From: Dankookia rubra
GTDB lineage: Bacteria > Pseudomonadota > Alphaproteobacteria > Acetobacterales > Acetobacteraceae
NCBI RefSeq assembly: GCF_004355005.1
Contig: NZ_SMSJ01000051.1
Span: 1-40,795, forward strand
Reading direction: 5' to 3'
Length of the DNA: 40,795 bases
In this document: one piece after another, positions 7,945 to 17,100 of the stretch
Layout of the letters: every line of letters starts with the position of its first letter
How positions within the stretch are numbered: position 1 is the first letter of the stretch
The notes under the pieces: model-generated
Databases searched by the model: none
What the model was told of the DNA's origin: nothing
Seen by the model: the letters and a program-made list of their open reading frames with translations, nothing else
Program-made: the position numbers and the translations under genes

Positions 7945-8376
7945 ATGCCGATGCGCCGCCGCCTTGCCGCCGTGTTTCTCGCCCTTGTCCTGGCCGGCCC
8001 CGCCATGGCCCAGCAGGCCCAGCAGGAACGGGCCGACCCCGCCTGGCTGACCGCCGACCAGGTCCGCACCGTGCTGCGCGCCCGTGGCTATACCGAGATC
8101 GGCGGCCTGGCGCGGGAAGGCGACAGCTACAAGGTCACCGACGCCACCCGGTACGGCGAGAAGGTGCCCGAGATCCGGATCGACGCGCTGACCGGCCAGC
8201 CGCGCGAGATGCCCCCGCTGACCGAGCGCCAGGCCCGCAGCCTGCTGCAGGAACGCGGCTACAACAGTGTCGAGGAGATGGGCCGGGACGGCGAGTTGAT
8301 CCGCCTGCGGGCCCGGCAGGGCGACACGCCGGTGGAACTGCGGGTCAATGCCCGCACCGGCGCCCTGGTCCGCTGA
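7945..8376 (+). CDS. Secreted protein with two PepSY-like repeats
   Basis: The 143-residue protein has a signal peptide (MPMRRRLAAVFLALVLAGPAM, cleaved near AMAQQ). The mature part is an internal duplication. Residues about 36-79 read LTADQVRTVLRARGYTEIGGL...EIRIDALTG, and residues about 92-140 read LTERQARSLLQERGYNSVEEM...ELRVNARTG. Each unit has the helix-plus-strands layout of PepSY/YpeB-type domains, which are thought to act as small inhibitory or binding modules outside the cytoplasm. The exact role is unknown. It lies 81 bp after the Bug receptor and 204 bp before the BMP importer, with no clear operon link to either. Confidence 0.75.
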   Translation: MPMRRRLAAVFLALVLAGPAMAQQAQQERADPAWLTADQVRTVLRARGYTEIGGLAREGDSYKVTDATRYGEKVPEIRIDALTGQPREMPPLTERQARSLLQERGYNSVEEMGRDGELIRLRARQGDTPVELRVNARTGALVR

Positions 8377-8580
8377 ACCAGCCATGCCAAACCCCATGTA
8401 ACGTGCTGCCTGGACGGGTATTCAACCGCGGCTGCGCCCAGCCCGCGCACGGGCCATAGCGGCACGGTCGCGTCTCGCCGCTTCCCGTCCCCGGCACGGT
8501 TGCTGCAAGCTGGCGCGCGAGAGAGCTCGGGCGCGGGAGGGCTCGCGATTGCGCGAATTTGTTTTGGCCAGGCCTGTTCC

Positions 8581-10137
8581 ATGTCATCCGGCGTCGCCGT
8601 GAGCCTGCCGCGCGGGGTCCTGCCCCCGCGCCTGTCGCTCTTTGGCATCTCGAAGCGCTACGGCGCCATGCTGGCCAACGACGCGGTGGCGCTGAACGTC
8701 GCGCCGGGCGAGATCCACGCCCTGCTCGGCGAGAACGGTGCCGGCAAGTCCACTCTGATGAAGATCGTCTACGGCGTCATCGCGCCCGATGCCGGCGAGA
8801 TCGCCTGGGAGGGCGAGACGGTGCAGGTCGCCGACCCAAATGCCGCCCGGGCGCTTGGCATCGGCATGGTATTCCAGCATTTCTCGCTGTTCGAGACGCT
8901 GACGGTCGCCGAGAACATCGCCCTCGGGCTCGGCAGCAGGCAAGGCCTCGCCGCGCTGACCGCCGAAATCCGCCGGACCGCCGCGCAATACGGCCTGGCG
9001 GTGGAGCCCGGCCGCCATGTCCACCACCTCAGCGTTGGCGAGCGGCAGCGGGTCGAGATCCTGCGCTGCCTGCTGCAACGGCCGAAGCTGCTGATCATGG
9101 ACGAGCCGACCAGCGTGCTGATGCCGCAGGAGGCGGACGGGCTCTTTGTCATGCTGCGGCGGCTGGCCGCCGAGGGCTGCTCGGTCCTCTACATCAGCCA
9201 CAAGCTCGAGGAGATCCGCGCGCTCTGCACCGCGGCGACGGTGCTGCGCGCCGGCCGGGTGGTGGCGCGCTGCGACCCGCGGGTCGAGACCGCCGAGTCG
9301 CTGGCCGAGATGATGATGGGCGGCGCCCTGGCCCGCACCCACCGCCCGCCCGCCCATGCCGCCGGCGCGCCCTGCCTGGTGGTGAACCGCCTGACCCTGC
9401 CCGCCGGCGAGCCCTTCGGCACCACGCTGCGCGGCATCGCGCTGGAACTCCGCGCCGGCGAGATCCTCGGCATCGCCGGGGTCGCCGGCAACGGGCAGAA
9501 GGAGCTGCTGGCGGCGCTCGCCGGTGAACGCCGCTCGGCCCCCGGCGCGGTGCTGCTGGAAGGCCGGCCGGTCGGCGCGCTGGGCCCGGCGGCGCGGCGC
9601 GCGCGGGGACTCGCCTTCATTCCGGAGGAGCGGCTCGGCCGCGGCGCAGTCGCGGAATACAGCCTGGCGGAGAATGCGCTGCTGACCCGGGTGGATGGCG
9701 TGACGGCGCCGCGCGGCCTGCTCGACATGCGGGCGGTGAATGCGCTCGCCGCCCGCCTGATCGCCCGCTTCGGCGTGCGGTGTTCGGGCATCGCCGCGCA
9801 GGGGCGCAGCCTCTCCGGCGGCAACATGCAGAAGTTCATCGTCGGGCGGGAGATCGATGCCGGCCCGCGCGTGCTGCTGGCGGCGCACCCGACCTGGGGC
9901 GTCGATATCGGCGCCGCGCTGGCGATCCGCCAGGACCTGATGGACCTGGCCGCCGCCGGCGCCGGGGTGCTGGTGGTGAGCGAGGACCTCGACGAGCTGC
10001 TGGAGATCGCCGACCGCATCGCGGTGCTGAGCGGCGGCCGGCTCTCGCCGCCCATGCCGGTGGCGGAGGCGACGGTCGAGCGGATCGGCCTGCTGATGGG
10101 CGGTGCGGAACGGATGGTCCATGCGCCTGCGGCTTGA
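8581..10137 (+). CDS. BMP-type ABC importer, double ATP-binding subunit
   Basis: The 518-residue protein has two tandem ABC domains, as in sugar and nucleoside importers (YufO/NupO type). Domain 1: Walker A GENGAGKST at 50-58, signature LSVGERQRVEI, Walker B LLIMDEPTSVL. Domain 2 is degenerate in the usual way: GVAGNGQKE in place of Walker A, signature LSGGNMQKFIVGREI, and AAHPTWGVDIG in place of the Walker B region, which is typical of the BMP subgroup. It would drive uptake of purine-nucleoside-like substrates. The ATG at 8581 is chosen; an upstream start at 8500 adds 27 unconserved residues. It overlaps the permease gene by 17 bp. Confidence 0.92.
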   Translation: MSSGVAVSLPRGVLPPRLSLFGISKRYGAMLANDAVALNVAPGEIHALLGENGAGKSTLMKIVYGVIAPDAGEIAWEGETVQVADPNAARALGIGMVFQHFSLFETLTVAENIALGLGSRQGLAALTAEIRRTAAQYGLAVEPGRHVHHLSVGERQRVEILRCLLQRPKLLIMDEPTSVLMPQEADGLFVMLRRLAAEGCSVLYISHKLEEIRALCTAATVLRAGRVVARCDPRVETAESLAEMMMGGALARTHRPPAHAAGAPCLVVNRLTLPAGEPFGTTLRGIALELRAGEILGIAGVAGNGQKELLAALAGERRSAPGAVLLEGRPVGALGPAARRARGLAFIPEERLGRGAVAEYSLAENALLTRVDGVTAPRGLLDMRAVNALAARLIARFGVRCSGIAAQGRSLSGGNMQKFIVGREIDAGPRVLLAAHPTWGVDIGAALAIRQDLMDLAAAGAGVLVVSEDLDELLEIADRIAVLSGGRLSPPMPVAEATVERIGLLMGGAERMVHAPAA

Positions 10138-11194
10138 GGCGCGGCCGGCGCCATCCCGCGCCATGCTCTGGCTCTCGCCGCTGCTGGCAGCGCTGCTGGC
10201 GGCGGTCGGCGGCGGCGTGGTCTTCGCCCTGCTGGGCCATGACCCGCTGGTGGCGCTCGGCACGCTGTTCCTCGCGCCGCTCTCGACGCTCGACGGGCTG
10301 ACCGAGCTGGGGCTGAAGGCGACGCCGCTGCTGCTCTGCGCCATCGGCATCGCGGTCGGCGTCAGGGCCAATGTCTGGAACATCGGCGCCGAGGGGCAGC
10401 TGACCATGGGCGCCATCGCCGGCGGCGGCATCGCGCTGGCCTTCGGCGGGGAGGGGCGTTGGTGGGTGCTGCCGCTGATGCTGCTGGCGGGCGCGGCCGG
10501 TGGCGCCGCCTGGGCCGCCATGCCCGCGCTGCTGAAGACCCGCTTCAACGCGCACGAGATCCTGACCACGCTGATGCTGAGCTACGTCGCCATCCAGCTC
10601 CTCGGCTGGCTGGTGCACGGCCCCTGGATCGACCCGGAGGGCTTCAACTTCCCGCAGACGAGGATGTTCGACGACGACGCGCTGCTGCCGGTGCTGGTGG
10701 AGGGCTCAAGGCTCAATGCCGGCTTCCTGCTGGCGTTGCTGGCGGTGCCACTGGCCTGGCTGCTGCTGAGCCGCACCGTCACCGGATTCCGCCTGCGCAC
10801 GGTGGGGCAGGCGCCGGAGGCGGCGCGCTACGCCGGCTTCTCCGCCACCGGCGCGGTCTGGTTCAGCCTGGTGCTGTCCGGCGCGCTGGCCGGGCTGGCC
10901 GGGGTGCTGGAAGCCGCCGGGCCGGTCGGCCAGCTGCAGCCGGTGATGTCGCCGGGCTATGGCTTCGCCGCCATCATCGTCGCCTTCATGGGCAGGCTGC
11001 ATCCCTTCGGCATCCTCGGCGCATCCTTCCTGATGGCGCTGCTCTACCTCGGCGGGGAGCAGTTGCAGGTCTCCCTGCAACTGCCGATCGCCGTGATCGG
11101 GACCATCCAGGGCATGCTGCTGTTCTTCCTGCTGGGCGCCGACGTCTTCATCGACCAACGGCTGGTGGTGGTGCGGGATGCCCGGCATGCCTGA
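10121..11194 (+). CDS. BMP-type ABC importer, permease subunit 1
   Basis: The 357-residue inner-membrane protein has about nine to ten hydrophobic segments. It shows the BPD_transp_2 family signature: GLKATPLLLCAIGIAVGVRANVWNIGAEGQ near residue 60 and the permease loop around FNAHEILTTLMLSYVA. It pairs with the next permease to form the channel. The ATG at 10121 lies inside the end of the ATPase gene and follows GGAACGGATGG; a start at 10103 is also open. The overlap with both neighbours indicates one transcript with coupled translation. Confidence 0.9.
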   Translation: MRLRLEARPAPSRAMLWLSPLLAALLAAVGGGVVFALLGHDPLVALGTLFLAPLSTLDGLTELGLKATPLLLCAIGIAVGVRANVWNIGAEGQLTMGAIAGGGIALAFGGEGRWWVLPLMLLAGAAGGAAWAAMPALLKTRFNAHEILTTLMLSYVAIQLLGWLVHGPWIDPEGFNFPQTRMFDDDALLPVLVEGSRLNAGFLLALLAVPLAWLLLSRTVTGFRLRTVGQAPEAARYAGFSATGAVWFSLVLSGALAGLAGVLEAAGPVGQLQPVMSPGYGFAAIIVAFMGRLHPFGILGASFLMALLYLGGEQLQVSLQLPIAVIGTIQGMLLFFLLGADVFIDQRLVVVRDARHA

Positions 11195-12116
11195 TGCCTT
11201 CGCCCTGGTCGCTCTTTTGGTAGCGACGCTGCGCGCCGCGACGCCGCTGCTGCTGGCTGGGTTCGGGGAGCTGGTGGCGGAGCGGGCCGGTGTGCTCAAC
11301 CTTGGCGTCGAGGGGATGATGCTGGTCGGCGCCGCGGCCGGCTTCATCGCCACTGCCTCCACCGGCAACCCGCTGCTGGGCCTGGCTGTCGCGGCGCTGG
11401 CGGGGGCGCTGATGGCGCTGCTCTTCGGTGTCCTGACATTGACGCTGCGGGCCAACCAGGTCGCCTGCGGCCTGGCGCTCACCATCTTCGGCGTCGGCCT
11501 CTCCGCGCTGATCGGCCTGCCCTGGCAGGGCACGCCGATCACCGGCCTGGCGACGGTGATCTGGCCGAATCTCGATGCCGCCGGCCCGCTGGCGCAGCAA
11601 TTCATGCTGCTGGACCCCGTGGTCTGGCTGGCGCTGGCGACGCCCGCGTTGGTTGGCGCCTTCCTCTACAGGACGCGGCGCGGGCTAGTGGTGCGGGCGG
11701 TGGGCGAGAGCCACGACGTCGCACATGCGCTCGGCTATTCGGTGTTGCGGGTGCGCTATGCCGCGGTGGTCTTCGGCGGGGCGATGGCGGGCCTGGCCGG
11801 CGCCTACCTCAGCCTCGTCTATACGCCGATGTGGACCGAGAACATGGTGGCCGGGCGCGGCTGGATCGCCCTGGCGCTGGTGGTCTTCTCCGCCTGGAAG
11901 CCGGCCTGGCTGGCGCTCGGCGCCGTGCTCTTCGGCCTCGTCACCATCGCGCAATTCCACGCCGGTGCCTTCGGACTCGACGTCTCGCCCCACCTGTTGT
12001 CGATGCTGCCCTACCTCGCCACCGTCGTGGTGCTGGTGCTGATCTCCCGCGACGCGACGCGGCTTAAGCTCAATGCCCCCGCGGCGCTGGGCAAGCCCTT
12101 CGGCGCCGCCGGCTGA
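11178..12116 (+). CDS. BMP-type ABC importer, permease subunit 2
   Basis: The 312-residue membrane protein carries the same family signature at its start (TPLLLAGFGELVAERAGVLNLGVEGMML) and about eight to nine hydrophobic segments, ending with SPHLLSMLPYLATVVVLVLISRD. This is the YufQ/NupQ-type second permease. It overlaps the first permease gene by 17 bp (ATG at 11178; an alternative ATG is at 11187). The receptor gene follows 29 bp later, so all four genes form one operon. Confidence 0.9.
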   Translation: MPGMPDAFALVALLVATLRAATPLLLAGFGELVAERAGVLNLGVEGMMLVGAAAGFIATASTGNPLLGLAVAALAGALMALLFGVLTLTLRANQVACGLALTIFGVGLSALIGLPWQGTPITGLATVIWPNLDAAGPLAQQFMLLDPVVWLALATPALVGAFLYRTRRGLVVRAVGESHDVAHALGYSVLRVRYAAVVFGGAMAGLAGAYLSLVYTPMWTENMVAGRGWIALALVVFSAWKPAWLALGAVLFGLVTIAQFHAGAFGLDVSPHLLSMLPYLATVVVLVLISRDATRLKLNAPAALGKPFGAAG

Positions 12117-12145
12117 CCCTTGAAACCTGCAACAGGACCGTTTGG

Positions 12146-13222
12146 ATGAGCATACTTCGCCGTTCGCTGCTTGCCGCGCCGCTGGCGCTGCCGGCCTTCG
12201 CCATAGGCCGCCGCGCCGCCGCGGCCGACCCCTTCAAGGTCGGCTTCGTCTATGTCTCGCCCATCGGCGATGCCGGCTGGACCTTCCAGCACGAAATGGG
12301 CCGCCGCGCCGTCGACGCCGCGCTCGGCGCCGCGGTAAAGACCAGCTACGTCGAGAACGTGCCCGAGGGCGCCGATTCCGAGCGCGTCATCCGCCGCCTG
12401 GCGCAGGACGGCAACCAGCTGATCTTCACGACTTCCTTCGGCTACATGAACCCGACGGAGAAGGTTGCAAAAGCCTTCCCCAAGCTGAAATTCGAGCACG
12501 CGACCGGCTACAAGCGCGGCCCCAACCTGGCGACCTATTCCGGCCGCTACTACGAGCCGCGCTACCTCACCGGCATCATCGCCGGGCGCCTCTCGAAGTC
12601 CGGCATTATCGGCTATGTCGCCGCCTTCCCGATCCCCGAGGTGATTCAGGGCATCAATGCGGTGCTGCTTGGCGCCCGCAGCGTGAACCCGAAGGCGACG
12701 ATCAAGGTGATCTTCACCAGCAGCTGGTTCGACCCGGGCAAGGAACGCGCGGCGGCCGACACGCTGGTGGCGCAGGGCGCCGACTATCTGACCCAGCACA
12801 CCGACAGCACCGCGGTGGTGCAGGCCGCCGAGGAAAAGGGCGTGTGGTGCAGCGGATATGACAGCGACATGCTGAAATATGGCCCGAAGACCCACACCAC
12901 CGCTGTCGAGATGCATTGGGACAACTACTACGTCGACCGGGTGAAGCAGGCGATCGCCGGCACCTGGGCCAGCGGCGATGTCTGGGGCGGCATGGCGAGC
13001 GGGATGGTGAAGCTGTCCCGCTTCAACCCGTCCCTGCCGGCGCCGTTGCTGGCCGAGGTCGCGGCGAAGACCGAGGAGATCAGGTCCGGCAAGCTGGTGG
13101 TGTTCAGCGGCCCGCTGAAGGATCAGGCCGGCGTGGTGAAGGTTCCGGCGGGCAAGGCCATGATGGATGCCGAGATCCTGTCCATGAACTGGTTCGTCGA
13201 GGGCGTGCAGGGGAAGGTCTGA
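12146..13222 (+). CDS. BMP family substrate-binding protein
   Basis: The 358-residue receptor has a signal peptide (MSILRRSLLAAPLALPAFAIG, cleaved near AAAADP). The fold is that of the BMP/PnrA group: FKVGFVYVSPIGDAGWTFQHEMGR near the start of the mature part, then DGNQLIFTTSFGYMNPTEKVAK, GRYYEPRYLTGIIAGRLSK, and WCSGYDSDM in the hinge region. Characterised relatives bind purine nucleosides. Unlike Gram-positive BMP proteins it has no lipobox Cys, as expected for a periplasmic Gram-negative receptor. Last gene of the operon; repeat copy B begins 26 nt after the stop. Confidence 0.9.
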   Translation: MSILRRSLLAAPLALPAFAIGRRAAAADPFKVGFVYVSPIGDAGWTFQHEMGRRAVDAALGAAVKTSYVENVPEGADSERVIRRLAQDGNQLIFTTSFGYMNPTEKVAKAFPKLKFEHATGYKRGPNLATYSGRYYEPRYLTGIIAGRLSKSGIIGYVAAFPIPEVIQGINAVLLGARSVNPKATIKVIFTSSWFDPGKERAAADTLVAQGADYLTQHTDSTAVVQAAEEKGVWCSGYDSDMLKYGPKTHTTAVEMHWDNYYVDRVKQAIAGTWASGDVWGGMASGMVKLSRFNPSLPAPLLAEVAAKTEEIRSGKLVVFSGPLKDQAGVVKVPAGKAMMDAEILSMNWFVEGVQGKV

Positions 13223-13248
13223 CCCGCGCGGCCCGCACGGGATGAAGC

Positions 13249-13386
13249 AAGGCCGGGGAGAAGGTATTCTCCCCGGACGCCTCATCTATTTTTCTGGGCT
13301 TGGCATTCGCCGCGCGACGAGTTCCAGACCCACAAAAAGCAAAGGTGGGGTTTGGGGAGGAAATGCCTTTTCCTCCCCAACCTTCC
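13249..13386 (+). repeat. Post-stop hairpin repeat, copy B
   Basis: This lies between the convergent BMP receptor gene and bchM. Hairpin 1 (13253-13276) has perfect 9-nt arms CCGGGGAGA/TCTCCCCGG. Hairpin 2 (13352-13380) has perfect 12-nt arms TTGGGGAGGAAA/TTTCCTCCCCAA with a 5-nt loop. A central stem pairs GGGCTTGG with CCAGACCC with one mismatch and one wobble. The bchM stop (13392-13390) lies 9 nt beyond hairpin 2, so the element could stop transcription from both sides. Confidence 0.92.
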
Positions 13387-13389
13387 TTG

Positions 13390-14091
13390 CTATCCCCGTA
13401 GCACCTCCAGCGCCTGCGACGTATAGAAGCCGCGCGCCACGCGTTGCGTGCGCGCGGTACGCCAGCCCTGGAAGGCCGGGTCGGCCTCGATCCGCCGGCG
13501 CAGCCTGTGCTCGGCGACCGGAACGATGGCGGGCGACCGGTCGCCGCGCGGCACCAGACGGCCGACTGCGAGGAAGGCCTGCAGGAAGGCGCTGCTCGGG
13601 GCGAAGGTGAAGAGCATGGAATCCCCGGTGCGCGCGGCCATGCCCGCCAGCGCCCGCACCACATCGGCCAGCTTGTAGTGGATCAGGCTGTCCATCCCGA
13701 CCACGTGGTCGAAATGGCCCCAGGCGGAATCGAACATGTCGCCGACGCGGAAGTCGATCCGCCCCTCGCCGTGGTCATGGCCAATGCGGTCCTGCGCCAG
13801 CGCCACCAGCTGCGGCGAGAGGTCGACGGCGACCACATGCGCGCCGCGCCGCGCCGCCTCGATCGCCAGCGCCCCGGTGCCGCAGCCGGCATCGAGGATC
13901 CGCCGCCCGGCCAGGTCGGCCGGCAGCCAGTCCAGCAGGATCGCGCGCATGGTGTCGCGCCCGGCCCGCACGGTGGCGCGGATGCCGCTGACCGGCGCGT
14001 CGGAGGTCAGCCGCTTCCAGGCCTCAACCGCGGTGCGGTCGAAATAGGTTTCCAGCTGCTGGCGGCGATCCGCATAGGTGGCGGTGGGCAT
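13390..14091 (-). CDS. bchM: Magnesium-protoporphyrin O-methyltransferase
   Basis: The 233-residue enzyme transfers a methyl group from S-adenosylmethionine to the 13-propionate of Mg-protoporphyrin IX, the step after Mg insertion in bacteriochlorophyll synthesis. Seen in the sequence: the BchM start YADRRQQLETYFDRTAVEAWKRL, SAM motif I RILDAGCGTGALAIEAARRG near 65-85, then HVVAVDLSPQLV, and GMDSLIHY followed by the ML.TFAPSS region typical of BchM/ChlM. It lies 14 bp after bchH with a GGGAGAAGCAGG ribosome site, so the two consecutive enzymes of the pathway are co-expressed. Confidence 0.93.
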   Translation of the reverse strand: MPTATYADRRQQLETYFDRTAVEAWKRLTSDAPVSGIRATVRAGRDTMRAILLDWLPADLAGRRILDAGCGTGALAIEAARRGAHVVAVDLSPQLVALAQDRIGHDHGEGRIDFRVGDMFDSAWGHFDHVVGMDSLIHYKLADVVRALAGMAARTGDSMLFTFAPSSAFLQAFLAVGRLVPRGDRSPAIVPVAEHRLRRRIEADPAFQGWRTARTQRVARGFYTSQALEVLRG

Positions 14092-14105
14092 CCTGCTTCT
14101 CCCGA

Positions 14106-17100
14106 TCAGGCCGCGGCGACGCCTTCCAGCCTGTCTTCCAGTTCCTCCCCCGCGCGCCGCAGCCGGTCGAGCACCGAGGCATCGGGCGACCAGTAGTTGC
14201 GCTCCTGCGCCTCGAGCAGCCGGTTGGCGATCTTGGCGGAGGCGGTGGGGTTCAGCTTCGCCATCCGATCCCGCATCTCCGGGTCCAGCACGAAGGTCTC
14301 TGCCAGCTTCTCGTAGACCCAGGGGGCGACGTCGCCGGTGGTGGCCGACCAGCCCATGGTGTTGGTGACGTGGGCCTCGATCTCGCGCACGCCCTCGAAG
14401 CCATGCTTCAGCAGCGCCTCATACCATTTGGGGTTCAGCGCCCGCGTTCGCGTCTCGAGCGCCACCTGCTCGGAGATGGTGCGCACCACGCCGTCGCCGC
14501 GGGTCTGGTCGCCGATATAGACCGCGCTCGCGGTGCCGCCGCGGGCCCGCCGCACCGCGCGGCTGATGCCGCCCAGCGTGTCGAAGTAGTGGTCGACCGT
14601 CGTCACGCCGACCTCGATGCTGTCGAGGTTCTGGTAGGTCACCTCAACCGTCGCCAGGACCGCGTTCAGCACCGCGTCGGACCGCGCCGGCTTGCCGTCC
14701 ACGCCATAGGCGAAGCCCTTGCGCTTGACGAAGGCCTCGGCGAGCTCGTCCTCGTCGTTCCAGGCGCCCTCGCCGACCAGCGCGTTGACGTTGGAGCCAT
14801 AGGTGCCGTCGGCATTGCAGAAGACCCGCAGCGCCGCCTGCTCGAGGCTGCCGCCGTGCTGCGCGACATGCGCCAGGGCATGCGCGCGGATGAAGTTCTG
14901 CTCGACCGGCTCCTCGGCGGAGGCGGCAAGCAGGGCAGCTTCGGCAAGCAGCTTCATCTGCAAGGGCAGCAGGTCGCGGAAGATGCCGGACAGCGTCACC
15001 ACCACGTCGATCCGCGGCCTTCCGAGCTCGGCCAGCGGCAGCAGCGCCGCCCCCGCCAGGCGGCCATAGCTGTCGTAGCGCGGCACCGCGCCCATCAGCG
15101 CCAGCACCTGGGCGATCGGCCCGCCCTCGGTCTTCAGGTTGTCGGTGCCCCAGAGCACCATCGCCACCGTCTCCGGCAGCCCGTTCCCATCCGCGGCGTG
15201 GCGTTCCAGCAGCCGCTGCGCCTGGCGGGCGCCGTCCTGCACGGCGAAGGCGCTGGGCAGCTTGAAGGGGTCGAAGCCGTGCAGGTTCCGCCCCGTCGGC
15301 AGCACGTCCATGCTGCGCAGCAGGTCGCCGCCCGGCGCCGGCCGGATGTAGCGGCCATCGAGCGCGCGGAGGATCCCCGGCAGCTCGTGGTCGGTGCCGA
15401 GCAGCGCATCGAACTTCGCGCGGTCGACGGGATCCGCGACACCCGCCGCGTCCAGCATCTCCGCCCGCTGCGCGGCATCCGGCGGCTCGCCGACCACGTG
15501 CAGCCCGTGCGGGATCAGCGTGTATTCGAGCTCGAGCAGCGCGCGGCCGAGCTTGTCGATCTCGGCCGTGGCAGTGTCGCCCCAGACCGGCTCGGCACTC
15601 GCCAGGTTGACCTCGGTCGCCTGCGCCTGGATCAGCCCGGACAGCGCGGCGCGCTGGCCGATATCGGCTTCCGGCTCCAGCCCGCGCCAGCGGTCGATGC
15701 TGGCCTTCAGGTCGAGCAGACCGCGATAGAGCCCGGCCGAGGCGACCGGCGGCGTCAGGTAGCTGACCAGCGTCGCCCCAGCGCGGCGCTTGGCGATCAT
15801 TCCCTCGGACGGGTTGTTCGAGGCATAGAGGTAGAAGTTCGGCAGGTCGCCGATCAGCCGGTCCGGCCAGCACTGGCCGGACATGCCGGCTTGCTTGCCC
15901 GGCATGAATTCCAGCGCGCCATGGGTGCCGAAATGCAGCACGGCATGCGCCCCGAAATCTTCCCTGATCCAGCGATAGAAGGCGGTGAAGGCATGGGTCG
16001 GGGCGAAGCCGTGCTCGAACAGCAGGCGCATCGGGTCGCCCTCGTAGCCCATGCCAGGCTGCACGCCGACGAAGACGTTGCCGAGCTGCACGCCGAGCAC
16101 GAAGATGTCCCGCCCGTCGGTGAGCTGCCGGCCCGGCGCCGGGCCCCAGGCGGATTCGATCTCGGCCAGCCAGGGCGTGCGGCGCAACTGGTCGTCGGCG
16201 CCGATGCGTGCCGCGACATTGGCCGTGGTGCCGTGCCGGTCGCGGTTGCCGTCGATGACCATCCCGCGCAACGCGTCGACGCTCTCGGGCACCTCGACCG
16301 TATAGCCGGCCTCCCGCATCGCCCGCAGCGTGTTGAGCAGGGAGGCGAAGACGCCGAGATAGGCGGCCGTGCCGGTGGTGCCGGCATTGGGCGGGAAGTT
16401 GAACAGCACGGTCGCCACCTTGCGGCTGGCCCGTTCGGACCGCCGCAGCGCCACCAGCTTGGCGACCCGCGCCGCCAGCATCGCCGCGCGCTCGGGGTGC
16501 GGCACCATGTCGCGTGCGCAGTTGACGCCGTCGCAGCCGGCGCAGCGCTCGGCCGGATGGTCGGAGGCGCCGCAGCGCCCGCCGAAGGTCATCGGCCAGA
16601 CCCCGCCGTCGAGCTCGGGGATGGCGACCATCATGGTCGCCTCCACCGGCAGCAGGCCGCGCCGGTCGGCGCTCCATTGCCGCATGGTCTGGAATTCGAG
16701 CGGATGCGCCGTGACATAGGGCACGTCGAGCACCGCCAAGGCTTCCTCGGCGGCATGTGCATCGTTGTAGGCCGGGCCGCCGACGAGGGAGAACCCGGTC
16801 AGCGAGACCACCGCATCCACCTGCGGCACGCCGTCCCGCATGAAGAAGCGCTCCATGGCGGGGCGGGCATCGAGGCCGGAAGCGAAGGCGGGGATGACGT
16901 TCAGCCCCTGCGCCTCCAGCGCCGCGATCATGCCGTCGTAGTGCTTCGCGTTGTTCGCCAGTACATAGGCGCGCAGCAGTAGCAGCCCGACCGTGCCGCG
17001 GCTGCCGGCCCGCGGCAGCGTCGCCAAGTCCTCGGTCACCCTGTCCCTGGCGCGCGGGTGATAGAGGCCGCACTCCGGGTACTCGATCGGCGGCGCCACC

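Noticed and set aside
8377-8580. Purine-type riboswitch upstream of the BMP importer
   Set aside because: The conserved loop bases of purine riboswitches are not present; only general GC-rich hairpins.
13242-13610. Plus-strand open frame over repeat copy B and the end of bchM
   Set aside because: The frame comes from the repeat itself; similar peptide strings appear at the other copies because the repeat is shared, not because a protein is.
14370-16982. 870-codon plus-strand open frame opposite bchH
   Set aside because: It is a mirror of bchH produced by high GC (few stop codons); composition is His/Gln/Arg/Gly-rich without motifs, and bchH is certain.
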